From NCBI GenBank assembly GCA_021833345.1, contig JAKBFW010000002.1, positions 12,528 through 49,196 on the forward strand: a DNA stretch of 36,669 bases. Direction: 5' to 3'. Within the stretch, counting starts at the first letter, position 1; the number at the start of each line of letters is the position of its first letter. A program made the translations under genes and the position numbers. Under the pieces are notes generated by a model. That model worked only from the letters and a program-made list of their open reading frames with translations. It searched no databases and was not told the DNA's origin. Below are positions 19,416 to 29,113 of this stretch, piece after piece. This DNA comes from Pseudomonadota bacterium (GTDB taxonomy: Bacteria; Actinomycetota; Actinomycetes; Actinomycetales; Cellulomonadaceae).

Positions 19416-20990
19416 TCAGTCCAGGCTCTCCAGAAATCGCACGAGCAGACGAGCACCGAAGCCGGTCGGTCCGACCGGGACCTCATGGGCGGCGGCGGTC
19501 GATCGCGCCGCACCGGCGATGTCGAGGTGCGCCCAGCGTCGGCCACCGACGAAGGCCTGGAGGAACAGCGCCGCGGTGATCGAGCCGCCCCCGGTCGACG
19601 AGTCGGCCGCGACGTGGCGGATGTCGGCGACCGACGAGTCGAGCGCGCTGCGGTACTCGGGCACCAACGGCAGGCGCCAGACTCGCTCGCCCGTCGCCTC
19701 GCCCGCCGCCTCCAGGGCCTCGACGAGAGCACCGTCCTCGCTGAACAGCGCCGCGTGGGTGCGGCCGAGCCCGACCGTCGCGGCGCCGGTCAGCGTGGCG
19801 ACGTCGATCAGGATGTCCGGCTCGAGCGTCGCATCGGCGTACGCGAGGGCGTCCGCCAGGACGATCCGACCCTCGGCGTCCGTGTTGAGGATCTCGACGG
19901 TCGTGCCCGAGTACGTCCGGAGCACGTCGGCCGGACGGTAGGACGCACCGCCGAAGGCGTTCTCGGCGAGCGCGAGCACGGCGGTCACGCGGTGGCCGAT
20001 GCCGAGCTCGGCCGCGGCCAGGACCGTCGCGAGCGCGACCGCAGCACCTGCCATGTCCGTCTTCATCGGGAGCATGCTCTCGCGTGGCTTGATCGAGAGC
20101 CCGCCGGTGTCGTAGGTGATCCCCTTGCCGACGACGACCACGTGCTGTGAGGCCTGCGTCACGCGCTCCACGCTCGGCTCGTAGCCGACCGTCACGAGCC
20201 TCGGCGGCGTGGCGGAGCCGGAGCCGACCGCGAGGATCCCACCGAAGCCGCCGGCCTCGAGAGCATCACCGTCGAGAACGGTCACCCGCAGACCCGTCGC
20301 GCGCGAGAGGTCGGCCGCCCGCTCCGCCACCCACTGCGGGTTCTTGACGTTCGAGGGCGTCGCCGCAAGATCGCGCACGAGCCAGGTCGCCCGCGCCGAG
20401 GCGGTCGCCCGGACCGCCGTCGCGGCGACGAGCTCCTCGTGCTTGCCGAGAAGGACGAGCTCGGGCGCAGCCGGCGCGGCCTCGGACGACGCCGGGCGCG
20501 AGCCGGACGTCGCACCGCCGAACGTCGGACTGGTGTAGGCGCCGAGCAGGAACCCCTCGACAAAGCTGCGTGCGGCCTCCGCGGCGCTCCGTCCGGGCTC
20601 GGAGGCGACGGTCGTGACGACCCGCGCCAGACCGGTCGTCGCACGTGCGAGGGCCGCGCCGGCCCGGCGGAGGTCACGCGCGGAGCCGGTCCCGACGCCG
20701 ACCAGGACGAGCCGCTCCGGCAGCCCCTCCCACGGCATCGGGTCGCGCGCGACGAGCGCCCGCGGAAGGTGGAACGTGTAGGTCTCGCCCGCCGCGCCGT
20801 CGAGGCCCGCGCTGTCCGCGAGCCTGGCGAGGTCGATCCCGTAGCGGGCCGCGGCGTCTGCGGTACCGGTCCGCGGCTGGACGTCGTCGTCGCCGTCGGC
20901 CGCCGGGGCGACCGGGACGGCGAGGGCGTCGACCTGCGAGTCGACCAGAGAGGCCCACCCGGCGACGTCCCCCTGCGCGAAGGTCACCAT
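19416..20990 (-). CDS. pepA: Leucyl aminopeptidase (M17)
   Basis: VVVGKGITYDTGGLSIKPRESMLPMKTDMAGAA and NTDAEGRIVLADALAYA signatures. Confidence 0.95.
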   Translation of the reverse strand: MVTFAQGDVAGWASLVDSQVDALAVPVAPAADGDDDVQPRTGTADAAARYGIDLARLADSAGLDGAAGETYTFHLPRALVARDPMPWEGLPERLVLVGVGTGSARDLRRAGAALARATTGLARVVTTVASEPGRSAAEAARSFVEGFLLGAYTSPTFGGATSGSRPASSEAAPAAPELVLLGKHEELVAATAVRATASARATWLVRDLAATPSNVKNPQWVAERAADLSRATGLRVTVLDGDALEAGGFGGILAVGSGSATPPRLVTVGYEPSVERVTQASQHVVVVGKGITYDTGGLSIKPRESMLPMKTDMAGAAVALATVLAAAELGIGHRVTAVLALAENAFGGASYRPADVLRTYSGTTVEILNTDAEGRIVLADALAYADATLEPDILIDVATLTGAATVGLGRTHAALFSEDGALVEALEAAGEATGERVWRLPLVPEYRSALDSSVADIRHVAADSSTGGGSITAALFLQAFVGGRRWAHLDIAGAARSTAAAHEVPVGPTGFGARLLVRFLESLD

Positions 20991-21046
20991 GGGGAGCGGA
21001 CGACGCCCGTCCGCCCGGCGCGCAGCCTGCCGAGATACCAACGCAG

Positions 21047-21214
21047 TCAGCTGACGACCGAGCTCAGCGCCTCGCCGAGCTCCTTCGCCTCGACGGCGTT
21101 GAGCTCGACGACGAGTCGCCCACCGCCCTCGAGCGGTACGCGCATGACGATCCCGCGACCTTCCTTGGTCACCTCGAGGGGGCCGTCACCGGTCCTCGGC
21201 TTCATCGCGGCCAT
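21047..21214 (-). CDS. DUF3117 family small protein (Rv1211-like), 55 aa
   Basis: MAAMKPRTGDGPLEVTKEGRGIVMRVPLEGGGRLVVELNAVEAKELGEALSSVVS; strong recognised match to the actinobacterial DUF3117 family. Confidence 0.92.
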   Translation of the reverse strand: MAAMKPRTGDGPLEVTKEGRGIVMRVPLEGGGRLVVELNAVEAKELGEALSSVVS

Positions 21215-21312
21215 GGGGGGCTCTCCTTCGTTCGTTCGTGCGTACCGGGCCCGGGCCGCACGGACCTCGAGCGAGGCACGCGGTGGCGTCGAGGGGGCGG
21301 ATGTCCTCGGCC

Positions 21313-21318
21313 ATTCTA
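21313..21318 (-). promoter_or_regulatory. Candidate -10 element (TAGAAT) upstream of the DUF3117 gene
   Basis: Plus-strand attcta reads TAGAAT on the minus strand, about 100 nt upstream of the start codon; no convincing -35 identified. Confidence 0.35.
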
Positions 21319-21405
21319 GGTCACGGCGCACCGCCGCACCCACGGTTCATCCGTCCCCGGCACCCCGGCCGCCCCGCCCGGCCCGCCTCGGCACGACCGC
21401 GACGC

Positions 21406-22650
21406 TCACGGCGGCCAACCCGATGGCGGCACCAGGCGCCAGAGCTGGTAGGCCCAGAGAAGCTGCAGCCCGGCCATCACGACCACGACCCCGAACAGCA
21501 GCGGACGTCGCCATCGCGCGGGCGGCAGACCAGCCGTGATCGTCGCCATCGGGAACGCGAGCAGCGCGAAGCGGAAGAGGCTCGTGCCGGGTTCGATCAC
21601 GGCAGCGAGATAGCCCAGGTAGGCCGGTGACCAGGACATCAGCTCCGGTCCGAGGCGCCGCGAGGACCGGGAGAGCACGAGCGCGACGACGGTCGCCGCG
21701 ACGACCACCAGCACCACGGGCGCCCATCCACCGAACCAGAACCGCGCCGCGTAGCCCCAGGGCACGAAGGGGGCGACGTGCCGGTCACCGCGCCATGCGC
21801 CCTGCGTCTGCAGGTACGCGTCAGGGACGCCGGTCACCCAACCGCAGATCGCGGGCCAGGCCAGGCCCGAGACAGCGGCCGCGACGGCGAGACCACCCAG
21901 CCCGACGACATCCGCGCGGCGGAGCCGGTCGTCGCCGTGCCGGGAGCTCCGCCAGCGCGTCGCGGCGTGCACCACCACGACGAGGGCCATCGGCAGCGCG
22001 ACGGCGCGCGTGAACCCGAGCGCCAGGACCAGGCCGGCCGTGAGCCAGTACCGGCGCAGGACGAGCGCCGTGAGGGAACCGGCGATCAGCAGCAGCGCGA
22101 GCGACTCGGTGTAGCCGGTCTGCAGCACGACCGAGGACGGGAAGACCGATACCAGCAGGACGGTCGCCAGCGGAAGTCCGGGATGAGCAGCAACGGCTCG
22201 GGGCGCACCGTGGACCACGAGCCGGTGGATCACGAGCATCGCCGCCGCACCGAGCAGCGTCGCGACGACCGGTGCGACGACGTACCACGGACCCGTCGTG
22301 ACCGCCATGACGCCACGGACCAGGAACGGGAACAGCGGGAAGAACGCCCACGCGTTCTGCTGCACGAGCCCGCCGGCGCCGACCGGCAGGGTCGCCGGGT
22401 AGCCGTGCTCCGCGATCTGCCGGTACCAGCTCGCGTCCCACATGACGCCGGTGTACTGCAGGTACGACGGGTCGGCGCCGGTCCACAGCGTCGCCACCTG
22501 GTGACGCGCGACGGCGATGAGCACGACGGCGCTCCACAGCCGGGCTCCGGCAAAGACCACCAGCACCGTGCCCCACCAGGGCAGCCGCGCCCAGGCCCGG
22601 GCCACGGCGGCCGACCGGCCGGGGGCGGGAGCGGCCACGAGCCCGTTCAC
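21406..22650 (-). CDS. PIG-V-like GT-C mannosyltransferase, integral membrane
   Basis: Multi-TM protein with VMWDASWYRQIAEHGYP (WDxxWYxxIAxxGY) and FFPLFPFLVR motifs typical of PIG-V-like glycosyltransferases. Confidence 0.8.
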   Translation of the reverse strand: MNGLVAAPAPGRSAAVARAWARLPWWGTVLVVFAGARLWSAVVLIAVARHQVATLWTGADPSYLQYTGVMWDASWYRQIAEHGYPATLPVGAGGLVQQNAWAFFPLFPFLVRGVMAVTTGPWYVVAPVVATLLGAAAMLVIHRLVVHGAPRAVAAHPGLPLATVLLVSVFPSSVVLQTGYTESLALLLIAGSLTALVLRRYWLTAGLVLALGFTRAVALPMALVVVVHAATRWRSSRHGDDRLRRADVVGLGGLAVAAAVSGLAWPAICGWVTGVPDAYLQTQGAWRGDRHVAPFVPWGYAARFWFGGWAPVVLVVVAATVVALVLSRSSRRLGPELMSWSPAYLGYLAAVIEPGTSLFRFALLAFPMATITAGLPPARWRRPLLFGVVVVMAGLQLLWAYQLWRLVPPSGWPP

Positions 22651-23588
22651 ACGAGCCCCCGCACCGCGGCCCGAGGCGCCAGGTCGCCGCGGATCGCCGC
22701 GACCATGTCGACGGTGCGACGGGTAGCCAGGACGTCGTGGGTGCGGAACACCCGGGCACCGAGCCACGCCGCGACCGCGGTCGCCGCCAGGGTGCCCTCG
22801 AGCCGATCGTCCGCCGGCAGGCCGAGGGTCTCCCCGATGAAGTCCTTGCGCGAGAGCGCCATCAGCACCGGGTGCCCGAGGGAGGTGAGGGCAGCGGTCC
22901 GTCGAACCAGGTGCAGCGAGTGCCACGTGTTCTTGCCGAAGTCGTGCGTCGGGTCGACGATCACGGATGCCGGGTCGATCCCGAGCGCGACCGCGCGCGC
23001 AGCCGCAGCCGTGAGTGTCGCGAGCACGTCGTCCACGACACCGTCTCGCGGGTCCGCGGAACCGGGGCGCGCCGGGTACGCGACGCGCAACGGGTCCGTG
23101 CGCGGCACCGCCCCCCCGGTGTGCGAGCACACGATGCCGACCCCTGCCTCCGCCGCGACCTCGACCAGGGCTGGGTCGTGCCCCGCCCAGGTGTCGTTGA
23201 CGAGGTCCGCACCGGCCTGCGTCGCCACCCTGGCGACCTCGGAGCGCCACGTGTCGACGCTGATCAGCACGTCCGGCACCTCGGAACGGAGACGCTCGAC
23301 GAGCGGGACCACCCGTCGCAGCTCCTCAGCGGCATCGACCTCGGCACCGCGCCCTGCACGGACCCCGCCGAGGTCGACGATGTCCGCCCCGTCGTGCACC
23401 GCGCGCACCGCGGCGTCGAACGCCTCCTGCTCGCCGTACCGCGCGGCGGCGTAGAAGGAGTCCGTCGTCCTGTTCACGACCGCCATGACGACTGGGTGCT
23501 CCGGACCGAACGCGCGGCCCCGAAGCCTGAGGACCGCACCAGCGGCCGGGACGACGCCACCGACGCCCGGCCCCGTCACGGCTCCCAC
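22647..23588 (-). CDS. folP2: Dihydropteroate synthase-like protein, FolP2-type paralog
   Basis: VVMAVVNRTTDSFYAAARYGEQEAF...DIVDLGGVRAGRG...ISVDTWR...VNDTWAG...HTGGAVPRT...DPTHDFGKNTWHSL...LSRKDFIGETLG. Closer to Rv1207-type FolP2 than to canonical DHPS. Confidence 0.85.
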   Translation of the reverse strand: MGAVTGPGVGGVVPAAGAVLRLRGRAFGPEHPVVMAVVNRTTDSFYAAARYGEQEAFDAAVRAVHDGADIVDLGGVRAGRGAEVDAAEELRRVVPLVERLRSEVPDVLISVDTWRSEVARVATQAGADLVNDTWAGHDPALVEVAAEAGVGIVCSHTGGAVPRTDPLRVAYPARPGSADPRDGVVDDVLATLTAAAARAVALGIDPASVIVDPTHDFGKNTWHSLHLVRRTAALTSLGHPVLMALSRKDFIGETLGLPADDRLEGTLAATAVAAWLGARVFRTHDVLATRRTVDMVAAIRGDLAPRAAVRGLV

Positions 23589-23621
23589 CGCGGGGGACGC
23601 ACGACCCTCCTCATGCGCGCC

Positions 23622-24476
23622 TCATCGCGCGGCGGGCGCGGCCGGGCCGGGCGTGGTGCCGTCGGGCGCGGTGTCCCCGTACGCCGCGCGGAGCGCCGCG
23701 GCCTCCGCCTCCTCCTGGGCGCGGAGCTGCCCGTCGCGCTCGCGCACCACGGCGACCGCCTCGGCCGCGTCGTCGACCACGGTGAGGAGCTCGACGTCGG
23801 CCGGGTTGATCATGCCGCGATCGACGACGGGGCCGCGGATCCAGTCCATCAGCCCGGACCAGTAGGCCGAGCCGATGAGCACGATCGGGAAGCCCGTGAC
23901 CTTGTGCGTCTGGACGAGCGTGAGCGCCTCGAAGAGCTCGTCGAACGTGCCGAAGCCGCCCGGCAGCACGATGAAGCCCTGCGCGTACTTGACGAACATC
24001 GTCTTGCGGGCGAAGAAGTAGCGGAAGTTGACCCCGAGGTCGACCCACTCGTTCATGCCCTGCTCGAAGGGCAGCTCGATGCCGAGCCCGACGGACAGCC
24101 CGCCTGCCTCCCGGGCGCCCCGGTTCGCGGACTCCATGATGCCGGGGCCACCGCCGGTCATCACGGCGTAGCCCGCCTCGACGAGACCACGGCCGACCTG
24201 CACGCCGATCTCGTAGTCGGGATGCTCACGCGCCACTCGTGCCGACCCGAACACGCTGACCGCGGGACCGATGTCCGCGAGTGCGCCGAAGCCCTCGACG
24301 AACTCGCTCTGGATGCGCATCACCCGCCACGGGTCCCCGTGCAGCCAGTCCGACTCGCCACCCGACTCGAGGAGCCGCTGGTCCGTGGTCTTGGTGGGGA
24401 TCATCTTGCCGCGCAGCAGCACGGGCCCCTTGCGGTACCCCCGACCGGGCTGGGGCACTCCCTCGTCGCTCGTCAT
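23622..24476 (-). CDS. LOG family (TIGR00730, Lonely-Guy-like) Rossmann protein
   Basis: VSVFGSARV...VMTGGGPGIMESANRGAREAGGLSVGLGIELPFEQGMN...IVLPGGFGTFDELFEALTLVQT (PGGxGTxxE). Confidence 0.92.
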   Translation of the reverse strand: MTSDEGVPQPGRGYRKGPVLLRGKMIPTKTTDQRLLESGGESDWLHGDPWRVMRIQSEFVEGFGALADIGPAVSVFGSARVAREHPDYEIGVQVGRGLVEAGYAVMTGGGPGIMESANRGAREAGGLSVGLGIELPFEQGMNEWVDLGVNFRYFFARKTMFVKYAQGFIVLPGGFGTFDELFEALTLVQTHKVTGFPIVLIGSAYWSGLMDWIRGPVVDRGMINPADVELLTVVDDAAEAVAVVRERDGQLRAQEEAEAAALRAAYGDTAPDGTTPGPAAPAAR

Positions 24477-24478
24477 GG

Positions 24479-25624
24479 TCAAACTGTATGCAGTGAGCCG
24501 GTCGGGCTCTCGGCCGTGAGCCAGGTCAGCAGCGCCTCGTGGCACACGTCCAGGTGCCAGACGGGGCATCGCTCGTCGTCCTTGTGGGCCAGCAGCGGGT
24601 CTCCGGGTCCGAAGTTCACCGCAGGGACGCCGAGCTCGCTGAACCGGGCGACGTCGGTCCAGCCGTACTTCGGCGCCGGCGCACGCCCGGTGAGCGACGC
24701 CACGGCTGCGACGAAATCCGCGGCGATCGGTGCGTCGAGCCCCGGTCGGGCCCCGGCAGCCGCGTCGACGACGGTGAGCTCGAAGCCGGCGAAGAACTCG
24801 CGGACGTGCGCCTCGGCCTGGGCGATCGACCGGTCCGGCGCGAACCGGAAGTTGACCGTGACGACGCACTCGTCGGGGATCACGTTGCCGGCGATGCCGC
24901 CACGGATGCCGACGGCGTTCATGCCCTCCCGATAGGTCAGCGCATCCACCTCGCGCTCCTGCGGGGTGTAAGCCGTCAGCCTCCGCAGCACCTCACCGGC
25001 GCCGTGGATCGCGTTGACGCCCGTCCACGCACGCGCCGAGTGGGCGGCCACGCCCGGCACCCGGACCTCGACCCGCAGCGTGCCGTTGCACCCCCCCTCG
25101 ATCCCGGCCACGGTCGGCTCACCGAGCACCGCGAAGTCGCCGGCGAGCCACTCGGGGTGGTTCCGCAGGACCCGGCCCAGACCGTTGCGCGAGGCCTCGA
25201 CCTCCTCGTTGTCGTAGAAGACCCACGTCACGTCCCGTGCGGGCGCGACGAGCCGGGAGGCGAGGGACAGGGCCACCGCGACGCCGCCCTTCATGTCGAC
25301 GGTTCCCCGGCCCCAGAGCTCGTCGTCCCCGGCGACGCCGCTCTCGGCGTGCTGCAGCCGGGACGGGAGGTTGCCCGCGATCGGCACCGTGTCGAGATGT
25401 CCCGCGATCACGACCCGGCTGAGGCGGCCCAGCCGGGTCCGCGCGACGACGGTGTCCCCGTCGCGCAGCACCTCGAGGTGCGCGCACGCACGGAGCGCGG
25501 TCTCGACGGCATCGGCCAGAGCCTGCTCCTCACCGCTCACCGAGGGGACGTCGCACAGGGCACGGGTCAGGTCGACGAGGGCTGCGGAGAGATCGAGGAC
25601 GAGCGGTGCTGAGGTCGCGGTCAC
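24479..25624 (-). CDS. dapE: Succinyl-diaminopimelate desuccinylase
   Basis: [15 protein letters not shown]...[24 protein letters not shown]...[16 protein letters not shown]...[18 protein letters not shown]20 family, actinobacterial DapE form; divergent from dapD. Confidence 0.92.
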   Translation of the reverse strand: MTATSAPLVLDLSAALVDLTRALCDVPSVSGEEQALADAVETALRACAHLEVLRDGDTVVARTRLGRLSRVVIAGHLDTVPIAGNLPSRLQHAESGVAGDDELWGRGTVDMKGGVAVALSLASRLVAPARDVTWVFYDNEEVEASRNGLGRVLRNHPEWLAGDFAVLGEPTVAGIEGGCNGTLRVEVRVPGVAAHSARAWTGVNAIHGAGEVLRRLTAYTPQEREVDALTYREGMNAVGIRGGIAGNVIPDECVVTVNFRFAPDRSIAQAEAHVREFFAGFELTVVDAAAGARPGLDAPIAADFVAAVASLTGRAPAPKYGWTDVARFSELGVPAVNFGPGDPLLAHKDDERCPVWHLDVCHEALLTWLTAESPTGSLHTV

Positions 25625-25708
25625 GCCCCGACCCTACCGATCGGTGCGTCGGCCCGAGCCCGCAGACGCATGCGGCAACGCACCGGGACGGCGGTTATGG
25701 TCGTGCCC

Positions 25709-26683
25709 ATGACTGACGTGACGACCGCGCGGAACGCCTGGGGCTTCGGGCTGGCCACCGTGACCGACGACGGCACGACCCTCGAGGTCTGGTACCCGCA
25801 CCCCGCGCTCGGCGCCGCGCCGACCGACCCGAGCATGCCGAGCGAGCTCCTCACGCTCGCCGGGCGCGACGACCTCCGGAGGGTGAGCACGGTCGTCGTG
25901 CGCACCGAGATCGACCTCGACGGCCCGCCGGTCGACGCCGCCGACGCGTACCTGCGCCTGCACCTGCTCTCGCACCGGCTCGTCGTGCCGCACGGCCAGA
26001 ACCTGGACGGCATCTTCGGGGTGCTGTCGAACGTGGTCTGGACCGACCGGGGCCCGTGCTCGGTCGACGGGTTCGAAGACACCCGCCTCCGGTTGCGCGC
26101 CGCGACGGGGACGCCGGTGACGGTGCTCGGGATCGACAAGTTCCCGCGCATGGTCGACTACGTCGTCCCGACCGGGGTGCGGATCGCCGATGCCGATCGT
26201 GTGCGCCTCGGCGCCCACCTCGCCCCCGGGACGACGGTCATGCACGAGGGCTTCGTCAACTACAACGCCGGGACGCTGGGCGTCTCGATGGTCGAGGGCC
26301 GCATCTCCTCGGGGGTCGTGGTCGGGGACGGGAGCGACATCGGCGGCGGCGCCTCGATCATGGGGACGCTGTCGGGCGGCGGCAAGGAGGTCGTCTCGAT
26401 CGGGCGCCGGTCGCTGCTCGGAGCCAACGCCGGCCTGGGCATCCCGCTCGGCGACGACTGCGTCGTGGAGTCCGGCCTGTACGTGACGGCGGGGACCAAG
26501 GTCACCCTCGTCGGGTTCACGGACGCCGCCGGCGCGGACCTCAGCGGCTCGGTCGTCAAGGCACGCGAGCTCGCGCGGGTCGACAACGTCCTCTTCCGTC
26601 GCAACTCGCTGACGGGCGGGGTCGAGGCGGTCACGCGCGCCGGGACCGGGATCGAGCTGAATGCCGCGCTGCACGCCAACTGA
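25709..26683 (+). CDS. dapD: 2,3,4,5-tetrahydropyridine-2,6-dicarboxylate N-succinyltransferase
   Basis: [35 protein letters not shown]...[60 protein letters not shown]; hexapeptide-repeat actinobacterial DapD. Confidence 0.95.
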   Translation: MTDVTTARNAWGFGLATVTDDGTTLEVWYPHPALGAAPTDPSMPSELLTLAGRDDLRRVSTVVVRTEIDLDGPPVDAADAYLRLHLLSHRLVVPHGQNLDGIFGVLSNVVWTDRGPCSVDGFEDTRLRLRAATGTPVTVLGIDKFPRMVDYVVPTGVRIADADRVRLGAHLAPGTTVMHEGFVNYNAGTLGVSMVEGRISSGVVVGDGSDIGGGASIMGTLSGGGKEVVSIGRRSLLGANAGLGIPLGDDCVVESGLYVTAGTKVTLVGFTDAAGADLSGSVVKARELARVDNVLFRRNSLTGGVEAVTRAGTGIELNAALHAN

Positions 26684-26684
26684 T

Positions 26685-26699
26685 CACGGTCGGACCGTG
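26685..26699 (+). terminator. Candidate short hairpin downstream of dapD
   Basis: CACGGT-CGG-ACCGTG immediately after the dapD stop; no U-tract, so terminator function is uncertain. Confidence 0.4.
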
Positions 26700-26734
26700 T
26701 CGGGGCGACCCTGCGAGCGGTACCTGATGTCACC

Positions 26735-27637
26735 ATGGCGGCTGTGACGACCCGGCCCAGGCGACGACGGACGCGGTTCGCCCGGACCCTCGTCTGGCTG
26801 TCGGCGCTGCTCGTCGCCACCGTCGTCGCCGTCGTGCTCGTCCTGGACCGGACACAGGTGCTTCCCCTGGCGCAGGTGCGGTGCGCCGCGACGTCGGACG
26901 GGACCAGCTGGTACCTCACCCCGGAGCAGGCCGACAACGCGGCGCTGATCGCGGGGATCTCGATGCAGCGCGGGCTCCCGGCGCACGCGGCGACGATCGC
27001 GATCGCGACGGCCATGCAGGAGTCCAAGCTCGTCAACGTGACGCACGGCGATCGCGACTCGCTCGGCCTGTTCCAGCAACGGCCGTCCCAGGGCTGGGGA
27101 ACCGCCGCGCAGGTCGTCGACCCGGTCCATGCCACGAACGCGTTCTACGACGCCCTCATCGCCGTGCCGGGCTACGCGACGATGGCGGTCACCGCCGCGG
27201 CCCAGGCGGTCCAGCGGTCCGCCTTTCCCGAGGCCTACGCGCAGCACGAGGCCCAGGCGCGCGCGTGGGCGTCGGCCCTCACGGGATTCTCGACCAGCGC
27301 TGTGACGTGCCACCTGCGTGCCCCTGACGCAGCCGGCGGCGCTGAGTCGTTCGCCACGCATGTCCGCCGCGACCTCGGTCCGCTCGCGGTCACGCCCGGG
27401 TCGGCCACCCCGGCCGGTCTGCCGATCGTCGTGACGACCGCGACCGGCGTGCCGGCGGACGCGCGCGCCCGTCAGGCGTGGTCCACGGCCGAGGGCGTCG
27501 TGGCCATCGCCCAGGCCGAGCAGGTGACCGTGGTCACCGTCGCGGACCAGGAGTGGACCCGCGCCCGCGGGACGTGGCAGGCGTCAGGAACGACGGTGCC
27601 GACCGGCGAGGTCCACGTGACGCTCGCCGTCGGCTGA
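26735..27637 (+). CDS. Membrane-anchored protein with lysozyme-like (transglycosylase-like) domain
   Basis: N-terminal TM helix, then LIAGISMQRGLPAHAATIAIATAMQESKLVNVTHGDRDSLGLFQQRPSQGWGTAAQVVDPVHATNAFYDALIAVPGY; E in QESKL plus S-LGLFQQRP resembles SLT-like folds. Confidence 0.65.
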   Translation: MAAVTTRPRRRRTRFARTLVWLSALLVATVVAVVLVLDRTQVLPLAQVRCAATSDGTSWYLTPEQADNAALIAGISMQRGLPAHAATIAIATAMQESKLVNVTHGDRDSLGLFQQRPSQGWGTAAQVVDPVHATNAFYDALIAVPGYATMAVTAAAQAVQRSAFPEAYAQHEAQARAWASALTGFSTSAVTCHLRAPDAAGGAESFATHVRRDLGPLAVTPGSATPAGLPIVVTTATGVPADARARQAWSTAEGVVAIAQAEQVTVVTVADQEWTRARGTWQASGTTVPTGEVHVTLAVG

Positions 27638-27645
27638 GTCGCCCG

Positions 27646-28944
27646 TCAGCGTTCGTCGACCGCCACGTAGTCCCGCTCGACGGCGCCCGTGTAGACCTGG
27701 CGCGGCCGGCCGATCTTGGTCTGCGGGTCGAGCATCATCTCGCGCCACTGGGCGATCCAGCCCGGCATCCGACCGAGCACGAACAGCGGGGTGAACATCG
27801 CCTCCGAGAAGCCCATCGCCTTGTAGATCAGCCCGGTGTAGAAGTCGACGTTCGGGTAGAGCTTCCGCTCGATGAAGTAGTCGTCGTGCAACGCGATCTC
27901 CTCGAGGCGCAGCGCGATGTCGAGGAGCTCGTCGTTCTTCCCGAGCGACGAGAGCACGGCATGGGTGCTCTTCTTCACGATCGCGGCACGCGGGTCGTAG
28001 TTCTTGTAGACGCGGTGCCCGAACCCCATCAGGCGGACACCCGCCTCCTTGTTCTTGACCCGGGTCATGAACTCCGTGGCGTCGCCGCCGTTGGCCTTGA
28101 TCTCGGTGAGCATCTTGAGCACCGACTCGTTCGCCCCCCCGTGGAGCGGGCCCGAGAGGGCGTTCACTCCCGCGGCGACCGACGCGTAGATGTTGGCGTG
28201 GCTCGAGCCGACCATCCGCACCGTCGAGGTCGAGCAGTTCTGCTCGTGGTCCGCGTGCAGGATCAGCAGCTGGTCGAGCGCGTCCACGACGACGGGGTCC
28301 GGCTCGTACTGCTGGTACGGGACCGCGAAGGTCATCCGGAGGAAGTCGTCCACGTAGCCGCGGGAGTAGTCCGGGTACAGCAGCGGCTCCCCACGGCGGG
28401 TGCGGTGCAGGTAGGACGTCACGGTGCGGGTCTTCGCCAGGATGAGCACGGTCGCGAGCTCGACGGTCTCCGGGTCGAACGGGTCGAGCGACTCCGGGTA
28501 GAACGTCGCGAGCGCGTTGAGCGCCGAGGACATCACGGCCATCGGGTGCGCGTTGCGCGGGAAGGTCCCCATGAAGGTCCGGAAGTCCTCGTGCACGAGC
28601 GTGTGGCGGTTGACCCGTTCCACGAACGCGTCGAGCTCGCTCGGGCTCGGCAGCTCGCCGTTGATGAGCAGGTACGCGACCTCGAGGAAGGACGACTTCT
28701 CGGCGAGCTGCTCGATCGGGTAGCCGCGGTAGCGCAGGATTCCGGCGTCACCGTCGATGTACGTGATCTTCGACTCGCACGACGCGGTGTTCGTGTACCC
28801 CGGGTCGACGGTGACGAGACCTGTCTCCTTGAGGAGCGACGACACGACGATGCCGCTGTTGCCCTCGGTTGCCGGGACGACGGGAAGGTCGTGGGACCGC
28901 CCGTCCACCACGAGCTGAACGACTGCCTGGGTGGGCTCGGACAT
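27646..28944 (-). CDS. gltA: Citrate synthase
   Basis: MSEPTQAVVQLVVDGRSHDLPV...ASCESKITYIDGDAGILRYRGYPIEQLAEKSSFLEVAYLLINGELP...HADHEQNCSTSTVRMVGSS...GPLHGGANESVLKML...RLMGFGHRVYKNYDPRA. Confidence 0.97.
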   Translation of the reverse strand: MSEPTQAVVQLVVDGRSHDLPVVPATEGNSGIVVSSLLKETGLVTVDPGYTNTASCESKITYIDGDAGILRYRGYPIEQLAEKSSFLEVAYLLINGELPSPSELDAFVERVNRHTLVHEDFRTFMGTFPRNAHPMAVMSSALNALATFYPESLDPFDPETVELATVLILAKTRTVTSYLHRTRRGEPLLYPDYSRGYVDDFLRMTFAVPYQQYEPDPVVVDALDQLLILHADHEQNCSTSTVRMVGSSHANIYASVAAGVNALSGPLHGGANESVLKMLTEIKANGGDATEFMTRVKNKEAGVRLMGFGHRVYKNYDPRAAIVKKSTHAVLSSLGKNDELLDIALRLEEIALHDDYFIERKLYPNVDFYTGLIYKAMGFSEAMFTPLFVLGRMPGWIAQWREMMLDPQTKIGRPRQVYTGAVERDYVAVDER

Positions 28945-28969
28945 GCGGATCCTCTCCTGGCGTCGGTGA

Positions 28970-28986
28970 CCGCGCACGCTGCGCGG
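28970..28986 (-). repeat. Perfect 7-bp stem, 3-nt loop inverted repeat in the gltA leader
   Basis: CCGCGCA-CGC-TGCGCGG, 26-42 nt upstream of the gltA ATG. Confidence 0.7.
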
Positions 28987-29113
28987 ATGACGCGTCTCTC
29001 GCTGCGATGTCGACGTCGACAACCGGCTGTCAGCCCTCGTTGGCCTTGACCGACCGTATCTTCGCATACCAGGCCATGACTCATCGTTGCGGGCCTGAAG
29101 GTCCTTCATCCCG

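Noticed and set aside
28133-28140. Poly-C runs (in gltA, and near 23110 in folP2) as phase-variation tracts
   Set aside because: Only about 7 nt, within intact housekeeping reading frames in a high-GC genome; no evidence of slippage.
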